A DNA stretch of 56,903 nucleotides from DATCRE01 sp964235605. Lineage in GTDB: Bacteria; Bacteroidota; Bacteroidia; Cytophagales; Cyclobacteriaceae. The translations under genes were made by a program, and so were the position numbers. Below are positions 24,958 through 33,654 of the stretch, piece by piece. The stretch's first letter is position 1; each line of letters starts with the position of its first letter. Location of the stretch: assembly GCA_964235605.1 (NCBI GenBank), contig CAXSCR010000024.1, positions 1-56,903 of the forward strand, in the 5' to 3' direction. The notes beneath the pieces are model-generated. The model had not been told where the DNA came from. It did no database searches and was given only the letters and a program-made list of their open reading frames with translations.

Positions 24958-26226
24958 TTAAAACTCATTAGATGCACCCGGAGTAGCTGTGCTGAATACT
25001 TGCCAAGTAGACCCGCCGTTTTTTACCCTGCCGTAAGATGTATCATCACTTTGCGCTTGGAATGTTTTTTCATCAATGGTGCGGCCATCAACAAAATATA
25101 AACCAACACTTTCAGTAAGGTTGCTCAACTTAAAACTAGCGTGCAACTCGCCTTGGCTTTTAGCCTCATCTGCCCAAATCAATAAATATGCACCCGCTGC
25201 AATTGTTGTTAATGTTGCATTTGTTGCAGGCACTTGAAATTTAAATGGATTTAAAGGATCGTCTGATAGATACATCCCTGCAATATTGATAGCGGTGCTG
25301 CCCGCGTTATAAATTTCTATCCAATCGTCATACTCATTGATTGCACCTTGCACGTCTGGGTAACAGGAAAAATTTGCCGCCATAAACTCATTGATAAAAA
25401 GTTGAGGAAGCGCTTCTGAGTTTATTACAAACGAGTATGTAGTGGTAGGGCTACCTATTGGACTTAGTGTTGTTTTGTTAGCTGTATTTTTAGCTTCTAT
25501 GTAATATTCAAAAGTACCATCCTGGCCCGTGGCTGGAATGGTAGCGACATAAATATAATTGGTAGTCAACGCCATATCCATTGCAGTAAACGAAGCATTG
25601 TTTAGTCTATAGTAAACTTTCACTGTAGGTACGCTGGCATTGCCTGACATCATTGCACTTATTGTGATGCTTGCATTCTTTGCATGTGTAAGCGGTGACT
25701 TAGTAACATTGGTTATAGATGGAGATTGTGAATCGCCATTGGTAACACCTTTTGTAATACTACCAGTTATCACAGGTGTTCCTTCTCCATCAGGATACCT
25801 GGCATACGACTGACCTTCAACAAGCGCTGGAAATATTACTTTATCTATTAATTTATTTTCGCCGGTTTCCAAATAAACAGTTTCACCTGCAGATGTTAAT
25901 TTAAAGTTGGTATACAGCCCTGTGTTTGTAGCATCACACGCTAAGACTAAAAATCCCTTAGAAGGAATTATTGTGTTTGCAGGTATTTTGAACTTTTTAA
26001 GAATATCATCATAAATAAAATAACCGCCAATGTTTTCATCTGTGCTTCCATTATTATAAAGTTCTACCCAATCATTACCTGCTGAATAGATCTCGTTAAT
26101 AAATATATTTTCATTTTTTACAACAGGGCTCGGGTCATTGCCTCCACCACATGATAGCAGCGTAAAGAAAACTATTGTGAGTCCAAGAAGAGAAAGGAGT
26201 TTTCCGATTTTATTATTCATGACCAT
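24958..26226 (-). CDS. Lipoprotein with two lamin-tail (LTD) domains
   Basis: 422 residues. Lipoprotein signal (about 5-26, lipobox LLSC), first LTD (about 40-150: FINEIYSAGNDWVELYNNGS), an Fn3-like middle domain (about 165-265; VKVYYRLNNASFTAMDMAL) and a second LTD (about 275-420: INEFMAANFSCYPDVQGAIN, then YDDWIEIYNAGSTAINIAG and YLLIWADE). The second LTD has the form seen in bacterial CotH-kinase-linked surface proteins, but no kinase domain is present. Outer-membrane or surface exposed, by inference. First gene of the operon; ATG 26226, with another ATG two codons on. Confidence 0.85.
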   Translation of the reverse strand: MVMNNKIGKLLSLLGLTIVFFTLLSCGGGNDPSPVVKNENIFINEIYSAGNDWVELYNNGSTDENIGGYFIYDDILKKFKIPANTIIPSKGFLVLACDATNTGLYTNFKLTSAGETVYLETGENKLIDKVIFPALVEGQSYARYPDGEGTPVITGSITKGVTNGDSQSPSITNVTKSPLTHAKNASITISAMMSGNASVPTVKVYYRLNNASFTAMDMALTTNYIYVATIPATGQDGTFEYYIEAKNTANKTTLSPIGSPTTTYSFVINSEALPQLFINEFMAANFSCYPDVQGAINEYDDWIEIYNAGSTAINIAGMYLSDDPLNPFKFQVPATNATLTTIAAGAYLLIWADEAKSQGELHASFKLSNLTESVGLYFVDGRTIDEKTFQAQSDDTSYGRVKNGGSTWQVFSTATPGASNEF

Positions 26227-26378
26227 GAGCTTCTACATCTTTAAGGTTATGCTAGTGTTAAGCTTTGATAACTTTTAAAGGTATTGAATATGACTAATAG
26301 TAACTTACCGTTTATTGACAATTTGAGTCTATTGTAATAAAATGTACGATGAAATAGCTTTTTAAAAAATCTTGATGA

Positions 26379-27611
26379 TTAGCTCGATCGTTTGTGATTA
26401 GAGCGGAACTTCCCCTTACCATTTGGGTTGCGGCTCTTATTAAAACCATTCTTTTTTTGTAATTCCGGTTGATATAGTGGCCCTTCACCTAACTCTGCTG
26501 GCAATGGCATTTTTGGAATCTCTTTGCCTATAAGACGTTCTATTCTTGAAAACTTTTGTTGATCCTTCACATTAATGAACGTAATGGCTGTACCTTTTGT
26601 CTCGGCACGCGCAGTTCTACCAATACGATGTATATAATCTTCAGGATCATGCGGGGCGTCATAATTCACTACGAGTCCAATGCCTTCTACATCTATTCCA
26701 CGAGACAAGATATCAGTGCCTATAAGAATAGGCAGTTGTCTGCTTCTAAATTCGCGAAGTATGGCCTCTCTTTCATCTTGCTCTAAATCTGAATGAAATG
26801 CTTTGGTACCCAAGCCAGCACGATTCAACTCCCTATCTAATTTTTTTACATTTTCCTTTGAAGATGCAAATATGATAACGCTGCTGTGAGCGCCCTCTAA
26901 TAGCAATTGTTTTAATAACCTTTGCTTTTGTTCATCGAAGACTACATAGGCTTGCTGCAGAATACCTTCGGCGGGTTTTGCCAAAGAAATAGTCACCTCT
27001 AGCGGATCATTAAGAATCTTACCAGCCAGCGCCCTAATCTTAGGTGGCATAGTAGCCGAAAATAATAAGGTCTGTCTCTTCTTCGGTAGATAGCCTATGA
27101 TGCGAACAATGTCATCGTAAAAGCCCATATCTAGCATGCGATCGGCCTCATCTAAAACCAAATGTTCAACCTGATTAAGTTTAATTGTTCCTGATTGCAA
27201 TAAAGCAATTAGCCTACCGGGTGTCGCAATAATTATGTCTGCGCCTGATTCCATAGCTTTACGCTGTTGGTCCCAAGTTGCGCCATCGCCACCGCCGTAT
27301 ACGGGTATAGAGCTTACGCCTAAGAAATAAGCAAAACCTTCTATCTGCTGATCGATCTGTTGAGCTAATTCTCTGGTCGGTGCTATGACAAGTGTATTAA
27401 GATACCGGCTTTCAGTTTGTATTATTTTATTAAGAATAGGAAGAATATACGCTGCTGTTTTTCCTGTACCTGTTTGAGCACAGGCAATTAAATCTTTATT
27501 ATCTAATATAAGCGGTATGGCTTGTTGCTGTATCGGTGTGGGTTTAGTATAGCCCATCGAGATAAGTCCGTCTAGCAGCTTGGGAGCAAATTTAAAATCT
27601 TCAAATGTCAA
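26379..27611 (-). CDS. rhlE: DEAD-box RNA helicase, RhlE type
   Basis: 410 residues. Q motif GYTKPTPIQQQ, motif I AQTGTGKT at 45-52, Ia PTRELAQQ, II DEAD in VLDEADRMLDMGF, III SAT, and later LIGTDILSRGIDVEG and HRIGRTAR. The tail after about 375 is basic and disordered (NKSRNPNGKGKFRSNHKR), as in RhlE helicases. It unwinds short RNA duplexes in ribosome assembly and cold adaptation. It is downstream of the cold-shock gene, separated by a terminator. Confidence 0.93.
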   Translation of the reverse strand: MTFEDFKFAPKLLDGLISMGYTKPTPIQQQAIPLILDNKDLIACAQTGTGKTAAYILPILNKIIQTESRYLNTLVIAPTRELAQQIDQQIEGFAYFLGVSSIPVYGGGDGATWDQQRKAMESGADIIIATPGRLIALLQSGTIKLNQVEHLVLDEADRMLDMGFYDDIVRIIGYLPKKRQTLLFSATMPPKIRALAGKILNDPLEVTISLAKPAEGILQQAYVVFDEQKQRLLKQLLLEGAHSSVIIFASSKENVKKLDRELNRAGLGTKAFHSDLEQDEREAILREFRSRQLPILIGTDILSRGIDVEGIGLVVNYDAPHDPEDYIHRIGRTARAETKGTAITFINVKDQQKFSRIERLIGKEIPKMPLPAELGEGPLYQPELQKKNGFNKSRNPNGKGKFRSNHKRSS

Positions 27612-27644
27612 CTGTGGAATCTTTATTAATTGAGAAGCAAATTT

Positions 27645-27674
27645 ATAAAAAAAGCCAGACCATAAGGTCTGGCT
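27645..27674 (-). terminator. Rho-independent terminator after the cold-shock gene
   Basis: Perfect 9-bp stem AGCCAGACC / GGTCTGGCT with a 4-base loop; on the minus strand it is followed by a long T run. It ends the csp transcript about 30 bases after the stop codon. Confidence 0.92.
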
Positions 27675-27705
27675 ACAATAACTTTAAGGGAATGCTAAAG
27701 GAATG

Positions 27706-27897
27706 TTAAGCTAAACGTACGTTAACTGCATTTAGACCTTTCTTTCCTTCTTTAAGTTCAAAAGTGACTTTATCATTCTCGCGAACCTTGTCGACAAGGC
27801 CGGATATATGAACAAAATACTCTTTTTCAGATCCTGTCTCTTTTACAAAACCAAACCCTTTGGCTTCGTTAAAGAATTTAATTACTCCTTCTTTCAT
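27706..27897 (-). CDS. Cold-shock domain protein
   Basis: 63 residues, a single cold-shock domain. RNA-binding motifs RNP1 (KGFGFV, 13-18) and RNP2 (YFVHIS, 27-32) are intact. The protein melts RNA structure as an RNA chaperone. ATG 27897 is chosen because the domain begins there; the in-frame upstream sequence is not protein-like and is probably the mRNA leader. It lies directly after the desaturase gene and before rhlE. Confidence 0.95.
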   Translation of the reverse strand: MKEGVIKFFNEAKGFGFVKETGSEKEYFVHISGLVDKVRENDKVTFELKEGKKGLNAVNVRLA

Positions 27898-27968
27898 TGT
27901 AATGTTAATAATTATAATTATGACGCAATGTATAGATAATAATTGAAAAATAGAATACAACTATATAG

Positions 27969-28739
27969 TTAAGCTGCTTTCTGTACGTTTTGTAGCTTAA
28001 CTTCTTTTCTTCCAACAATACGGATGAGTCGTAACTTATCTAAAACCTTCATAATCAAGTACGTAGGATCAATTTCGTGCCAGCGTACACCCCCAAAATT
28101 TGCTCGTGACCCATGTTTATGGTGATTATTATGGTAACTCTCGCCCATCATAAGAAAATCTACGGGCAAAAAGTTACGGGAAGTGTCGCCTACTTCGAAG
28201 TTTCTATAACCGTATTTATGAGCAAACCAATTAATAATGGCACCGTGAACTGGGCTCATTAAAAAGTGAATTGGCAATAATAACCAAAGCCACCAATGGT
28301 TAGCAAATTGAAGGTACATGCCTATATATACAGCCGCCCAGAATATGCGTGACGGCCATGAACGTGCAAACTTATCAAAAGCCTCCCAGTTAGGAACTCC
28401 TTCTGTAAATCTGCTTTCAGGTACCAATCGCTTATTAGCTATATCAGAATAAATGGTTTTTGTCTTCCACATCATGTTCCAAATAGTTTCATCATATTTT
28501 GGTGAATGGGGATCATTTTCAGTATCCGCATATGCATGATGCATACGGTGCATAACGCCATAACCATAGGGACTTAAGTAATTTGATCCTTGAAAAATCC
28601 AAGTACCAAAGTATACCACCTTTTCCATAAATGGACTCATTGTAAATGCCTTATGCGCCGCGTAACGATGCAAGAAAAAGGTTTGGAAGAACAGTGATAA
28701 ATACCAATGTGCTGCAAAAAAACAGAGAATAATAAGCAT
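27969..28739 (-). CDS. Membrane fatty-acid (acyl-CoA/acyl-lipid) desaturase
   Basis: 256 residues, membrane-bound di-iron desaturase. Histidine boxes H24-x4-H29 (HRYAAH), H64-x2-H67-H68 (HRMHH) and HNNHH near 210, plus the His in NWFAHKYGYRNF. Such enzymes introduce a delta-9 double bond and keep membranes fluid at low temperature. It is upstream of csp and rhlE on the same strand, forming a cold-response series. Confidence 0.93.
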   Translation of the reverse strand: MLIILCFFAAHWYLSLFFQTFFLHRYAAHKAFTMSPFMEKVVYFGTWIFQGSNYLSPYGYGVMHRMHHAYADTENDPHSPKYDETIWNMMWKTKTIYSDIANKRLVPESRFTEGVPNWEAFDKFARSWPSRIFWAAVYIGMYLQFANHWWLWLLLPIHFLMSPVHGAIINWFAHKYGYRNFEVGDTSRNFLPVDFLMMGESYHNNHHKHGSRANFGGVRWHEIDPTYLIMKVLDKLRLIRIVGRKEVKLQNVQKAA

Positions 28740-28852
28740 GTTTTAGTTTTAATAGTGGTTAATATAGATCTCACATAATCTTCCACCGTTGGAAGTTACT
28801 GTTAAGACAAAATTTTTAATGAATTGTGACAAGTAACTAAAAATAAATTTTA

Positions 28853-29488
28853 TTAATGTGTGAGCGTTAAACTGGAGGGCTTATTTATAGCGAGGGCAAT
28901 GTCTTCTTTTAATTCATTTATTAAATCACCAAGGGTACCAAAATCGCAGGCATTTTTGAAAGTATCTATTAATCCGCGTGTTGGAAATTTGTGGTTAGTC
29001 TTGGTTTCTTCCTTCTCTAATTTTTTCTTTGCTCTACTAAACAACTGACGGCAGTTTTCTTGCTTTTTATTAAGCATTTGTTGAAGCGACTCATAGTCAA
29101 AATCAAATACTTCTTTTAACAAATACACCGCACGCTCAAGTGGTTCTAGCTTTTGCTGTAACACACGAAAAGCTTTAACCAATTCTGCTTCTAAATCCAT
29201 GTAAGAGAAATCTGTTTCCTTAAAGCGTTCTAGAAGGTCGTACCAATTTATAGAATCAAAATATTGTTCTTTTTTGTTTTTTAGTGTATTAAGATGATTT
29301 ATACAGTTATTGGTTACTGCTTTAATCAAATATGCTTTTGTGTTTTGAATCGTAGCTTGTTCTGTATTCAACCATTTAAGGAAAGTTTCCTGAACGACAT
29401 CTTCAGCGTCTGCTTTGCTTTTTAAAATACGGAAAGCAACGGCGCGAAGCGTAGGCTGATATAATGCTATGGTTTGAGCTTGATCCAA
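28853..29488 (-). CDS. ECF-type sigma factor
   Basis: 211 residues. Region 2 (AFRILKSKADAEDVVQETFLKWL, about 18-40) and region 4 (LEPLERAVYLLKEVFDFDYESL, then NKKQENCRQLFSRAKKKLEK, about 110-160) are clear. A tail of about 50 residues follows (KNACDFGTLGDLINELKEDI), shorter than the SnoaL-like domain of ECF41 but perhaps a relic of one; no anti-sigma gene is adjacent. Start is TTG at 29488, directly after an in-frame stop. It may control the nearby desaturase or Rieske gene, by inference only. Confidence 0.87.
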   Translation of the reverse strand: MDQAQTIALYQPTLRAVAFRILKSKADAEDVVQETFLKWLNTEQATIQNTKAYLIKAVTNNCINHLNTLKNKKEQYFDSINWYDLLERFKETDFSYMDLEAELVKAFRVLQQKLEPLERAVYLLKEVFDFDYESLQQMLNKKQENCRQLFSRAKKKLEKEETKTNHKFPTRGLIDTFKNACDFGTLGDLINELKEDIALAINKPSSLTLTH

Positions 29489-29585
29489 TGCCTATAATTT
29501 GATATAAAGGTAATGTTATTATATGATTCTTCTTTAAACATTAAAGTAAAAAGTTAAAGCATTACTGTACACCGCTAATAGGTAA

Positions 29586-30638
29586 TTATGTTACCCAATG
29601 TAAGGTTTGTCCCTGTATTGGATTTTCGAACTGAACGTTATCCTGTTGCGCCTTTTGCCAAAGTCTTTTTATTTCGTAATACCATTTCGCTTGCGCGTCT
29701 GGTTCGCCTATTAACATTAATGTAGGATTACTTTCTAACCCTTTACTTAATTTTATAAACACCCCCAGGTCTTGACCTATAAATTTCTTTCCTAATCGCT
29801 TGAGCGGCCACCATAACCATTTTGTTGCTGGTAGTGAAGAATAAAAAATATGATTTAATTCTGTGGTGTGCTCGTTCAGCGGTGTAAGTGTCGTGATGGA
29901 AACTATCTCATGATTCTCGCCTACTAATATATGCTCATAACGGTTACCCGGAATTTCAAACTTGATCTCAGTTGATGTTCCGCCTTTTAAAACGGTATAA
30001 CCTTTTGAATTATTTGAAGGTGCATGCCTTACCATTTTAAAACCTAAAGTTGTGGGTTCAAAATGTTTTTCTTTTGGCTTTAGTTTTTTAGCTGACCTCC
30101 AATACCAAGACTGATGCACAAAAGTAACATGCGCAGGATCTATTAAACCAATTACAGCATGATCAATATTAGCTGGTAATATGACTGATTCAACGTGAAG
30201 AAATTTCTTTGTAGAGTCAATGATCAAATTAGGAGGCAGTACCTTAGGCTCTACTCTTAAATGCAATTTCTTTTCTGGAATATAGATCCAGATGGTATTA
30301 TTAATCTCTTTGGTAGGATACTTAAAAACCCTGATCTTATTAAAATCAACATTACTGTTTGGTGCTATTGCAGGAATATTTTTACATACACCATCTGTAT
30401 TAAATTGCCAACCATGATAACAACATTGAATGGTACAACCATCAAACCAACCTTCTGATAAAGGAACTCCTCTATGAGGACAATTATCACGTAAAGCAAA
30501 AGCATTACCTTCAGCATCACGTCCAAAGACAATTCTTTCTCCGAGAATTTCTTTAGAGACGAGTTTGCCTTTTTTTAACTTCGAATTATGGAAAGCGAGA
30601 TACCATAAGTTTTTAAGATAAAGCGATTGATCCGCCAT
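29586..30638 (-). CDS. Rieske non-heme iron oxygenase
   Basis: 350 residues. Rieske cluster ligands C53-x-H55 and C72-x2-H75 (CPHRG ... CCYHGW), and the mononuclear iron site around IDPAHVTFVHQSWYWR. The layout matches the oxygenase component of PaO/VanA-type monooxygenases. Substrate unknown; no reductase is adjacent. It follows the antiporter gene with a 40-base gap. Confidence 0.88.
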   Translation of the reverse strand: MADQSLYLKNLWYLAFHNSKLKKGKLVSKEILGERIVFGRDAEGNAFALRDNCPHRGVPLSEGWFDGCTIQCCYHGWQFNTDGVCKNIPAIAPNSNVDFNKIRVFKYPTKEINNTIWIYIPEKKLHLRVEPKVLPPNLIIDSTKKFLHVESVILPANIDHAVIGLIDPAHVTFVHQSWYWRSAKKLKPKEKHFEPTTLGFKMVRHAPSNNSKGYTVLKGGTSTEIKFEIPGNRYEHILVGENHEIVSITTLTPLNEHTTELNHIFYSSLPATKWLWWPLKRLGKKFIGQDLGVFIKLSKGLESNPTLMLIGEPDAQAKWYYEIKRLWQKAQQDNVQFENPIQGQTLHWVT

Positions 30639-30678
30639 TGATTTTTTAATAATTAAAGTGATTCACTTTACCTGTGAC

Positions 30679-32898
30679 TTAATTAACAACATCTTCTGCG
30701 TGCAATATTTCCGCATCACTTTTCAAATCATGAACATGTTTTATAACAAGAATTGAGGGAGAATCTTTTATCCAATTTGCCTGTGCAATCGAATCCCAGT
30801 ATGCCAGACTTACTAATACCAAATTGAAATGTGATAGTAGATGTTTATCAGGTATGCGTTGCTCAATTACTTCCTTGAAAGAATCTGAAACAGCATATTG
30901 ATTGGATGATGGATCTAGAAAGGACAAATGATCTCTAACCGTTTTTAAAATTGTAATGCGTGCTCTGTTACTTGCAACAAAACGTTCCGCATACTGTATT
31001 AAAAACTTATCCGCTTCGGAGCTAATGATCATAAAAACATTTTCCGCAATTACAAAGCCACGATCAACAAGAACACCAACATTGTTGTTACTTTCTTCTA
31101 ATAACTGATTGAGTTTTCCACCTGTAACTTTATCATTAAATAAAGGTTTCGCTGCACCCACTAGAACTAGATCGTAATTTCCTGCCTGTGCGGTGTTCTT
31201 AATTTCGCTTTCAACTTCCTCGGTATTTTTATAAATAGTTTTAATTTTTATTCCCAGCAGCTGGGCTGTAGAGCGAATAGGTTGAAAACCTTCCTTCTCA
31301 TAAATCAAAGCATCTTGAGGTTTTAATTCAGAGCTAGGTGTTATGTGCAATGCAGTAAGTTCAACATTTAAATTCCTTTTTAAAGTGAGCTGATCTGCTA
31401 ACCTTAACAAAGTACTTCCCATCTTGGGTGGACCAAAAGAGATGAGCAACCGAAAAGAAGTTTTTATCCGAGATAAAATTTCTCCACCATAATCCTTATT
31501 GCGAAATACCCTATTGATAAGGTCAAGTGATGGGCCTGTTAAGAAGGTAGTGGTGAGTGCCATGATCACCATCATAGCAAATATTTCAGGCGATAAAATA
31601 CCAAGATCATAACCTATGTTTAACACAATTAGCTCCATCAATCCGCGGGTATTCATAAGTGCACCTATGGATAATGACTCCTTCCAACTTTGACCTACAA
31701 CACGGGCAGCTATTGTACTTCCACCAAATTTACCAAGCACAGCAACAAAGATTATAAGTAAACATGTAAGCCATAAACTGCTATCATTTAACAAACCTAT
31801 CTGCGTACGTAGTCCGGTAAAGACAAAGAATAATGGAAGCAATAGAACAAGACTTATGTCTTCAATTTTTTCCGTTAATATCTTTTTGAAATTTAGATTT
31901 TGCGGCATGATTACGCCTGCCAAAAATGCACCAAATAAGGCATGTATTCCTATAATCTCTGTCATATAGGATGATAGCAACAATACCAGAAATACAATCC
32001 CCACAACTTTTTTATTCACCATCTCTTTGGAGACATACACCTCGCCCATCTTCTTTAGAACGGGTTGTATTGCATAAATCATGAACAGCACATACATTAG
32101 TGCAAGTACAATGGTGTAGATGGCGCTTAGAAAACTTCCAGCTTTAACCAATGCAACAACGGCGGCAAGCAGACACCATGCAGTAAGGTCATCGGCTGCT
32201 GCACAGGTAATCGCTAATACACCTAACCTTGTTTTTGTTAAACCCCGCTCTTGTATGATGCGTGCTAAAACAGGAAAAGCTGTTATACTCATGGCAATAC
32301 CCATGAACAATGAAAATTCAAGAAACGAAATGCCTTCCGGAGAAAATCTTTCAAAAAGAATATAAGCTAAGCCCATACCTAAAAAGTATGGAAGAACAAT
32401 GCTGGCATGGCTAATCACAATAGCTGCATCTGCCTTATTTTTTAAAACTTTGGTATCGAGTTCCATGCCGATAATAAACATGAAAAGAATTAAACCTATT
32501 TGACTTAGAAACTGTAAGTTTCCCAATGATGCGGTAGGGAAAAGAAAAAGAGACATTTCAGGTGAGAGGAAACCCAGTAACGAAGGACCTAAAACTATGC
32601 CTGCTATAATTTCTCCAATAACAGTTGGCTGGCTAATTTTATTAGCGAGATATCCAAAAATTCGGGCCACCAGAATGATGGTAGAAATTTGAAGTATAAG
32701 AATTGCTAACGGGTGATGCAGGCTGTTAAAAAATTCAGTCTTGAAAAGGTTAAAAGGTGAGGTTTCAGTTGCATTAACCTTTACCGCGGCATTTACTAGC
32801 GCACTTTGTTCTAGCTTGCCGCCGGCTTGTAAGATTAGCCACATCATCACTATAAAAACACTGACTACTACAATGTAAAAGATGTGTGACTTTTTCAT
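30679..32898 (-). CDS. KefB/CPA2-type cation:proton antiporter with C-terminal UspA-like domains
   Basis: 739 residues. N-terminal signal-anchor-like helix, then the Na+/H+ exchanger domain with about 12 helices (55-460), including GEIIAGIVLGPSLLG and ITCAAADDLTAWCLLA with the paired aspartates of CPA2 transport sites. The cytosolic half (480-739) holds two tandem universal-stress-protein-like folds, ending VLVSLAYWDS...SILVIKHV. Exchange of K+ or Na+ for H+ is expected. Not of the KefB type with a TrkA-N domain, so regulation must differ. Confidence 0.87.
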   Translation of the reverse strand: MKKSHIFYIVVVSVFIVMMWLILQAGGKLEQSALVNAAVKVNATETSPFNLFKTEFFNSLHHPLAILILQISTIILVARIFGYLANKISQPTVIGEIIAGIVLGPSLLGFLSPEMSLFLFPTASLGNLQFLSQIGLILFMFIIGMELDTKVLKNKADAAIVISHASIVLPYFLGMGLAYILFERFSPEGISFLEFSLFMGIAMSITAFPVLARIIQERGLTKTRLGVLAITCAAADDLTAWCLLAAVVALVKAGSFLSAIYTIVLALMYVLFMIYAIQPVLKKMGEVYVSKEMVNKKVVGIVFLVLLLSSYMTEIIGIHALFGAFLAGVIMPQNLNFKKILTEKIEDISLVLLLPLFFVFTGLRTQIGLLNDSSLWLTCLLIIFVAVLGKFGGSTIAARVVGQSWKESLSIGALMNTRGLMELIVLNIGYDLGILSPEIFAMMVIMALTTTFLTGPSLDLINRVFRNKDYGGEILSRIKTSFRLLISFGPPKMGSTLLRLADQLTLKRNLNVELTALHITPSSELKPQDALIYEKEGFQPIRSTAQLLGIKIKTIYKNTEEVESEIKNTAQAGNYDLVLVGAAKPLFNDKVTGGKLNQLLEESNNNVGVLVDRGFVIAENVFMIISSEADKFLIQYAERFVASNRARITILKTVRDHLSFLDPSSNQYAVSDSFKEVIEQRIPDKHLLSHFNLVLVSLAYWDSIAQANWIKDSPSILVIKHVHDLKSDAEILHAEDVVN

Positions 32899-33065
32899 TT
32901 AAATTATTTAAAGTCTAAAAATAGGCAATAAATAACAAAGGATATAGCTTAGATAACAGAAGATGAAACTGCGAAACTGCTAATTTATTCAATTTCAACA
33001 TTCATTTACTAAGAAGGTAAGCCTGGCACATTAAGCAATAAAGTAATGTCGCTTTACGTTACCTG

Positions 33066-33644
33066 CTAGGTTGCCCAAGTTTTACCATTCCCGGCTTCGG
33101 CTAATGGCACGCATCCGTGATATGCTCCTGGAACGGCTTCATATTGTAACACTTGCGTCGCTCCTATTTCGGAGGTAAAAAATCCAGCGACTGTCAGTTC
33201 TTTAACTTTAAGAATAAATGGCTTTTCTGATTCAGGAGACCTTTGGGATGTTATTGCAGCATCATGGTGCTTTTTAAAACACGCCAATTGCTTTTCATTA
33301 TTTAACGCCATGAAACGATCTCCATATTCTTTCTCAGCTTCATCATTAAATGCTTCCAATTGATTAACAAACTGGTCACGTTCTTTTGGAGGAAACACAT
33401 CTTTCACCATAAGATCGATAAACGCGGGAACGCCTACCTCTTTAGCACCTGGCGTATCGGTTTTAGGAATAATTATTTCCGTGAGTCTAGATATAAGTAA
33501 GCCTTGCTCTTCTGTAAAAAATAGAGGTTCCCAATCAATAGTAGGTTTGGCTGCGCAGCCATTTAATATACCAAGGATAGTGGGTGCGGAAATTATACCA
33601 CCCATCAGTAAAGCGGTTCTTCTTAATGCTTCTCTACGATCCAT
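33066..33644 (-). CDS. Gluconate 2-dehydrogenase subunit 3-like small subunit
   Basis: 192 residues with a twin-arginine-like signal (MDRREALRRTALLMGG) and a lipobox-like LNGC at about 27-30. The body includes the family features FFTEEQGLLISRLTEIIIPK and TPGAKEVGVPAFID. In characterised relatives this subunit escorts the GMC flavoprotein through the Tat system. It begins 10 bases after the GMC gene ends, confirming the pair. Confidence 0.92.
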   Translation of the reverse strand: MDRREALRRTALLMGGIISAPTILGILNGCAAKPTIDWEPLFFTEEQGLLISRLTEIIIPKTDTPGAKEVGVPAFIDLMVKDVFPPKERDQFVNQLEAFNDEAEKEYGDRFMALNNEKQLACFKKHHDAAITSQRSPESEKPFILKVKELTVAGFFTSEIGATQVLQYEAVPGAYHGCVPLAEAGNGKTWAT

Positions 33645-33654
33645 AATGCATCTA

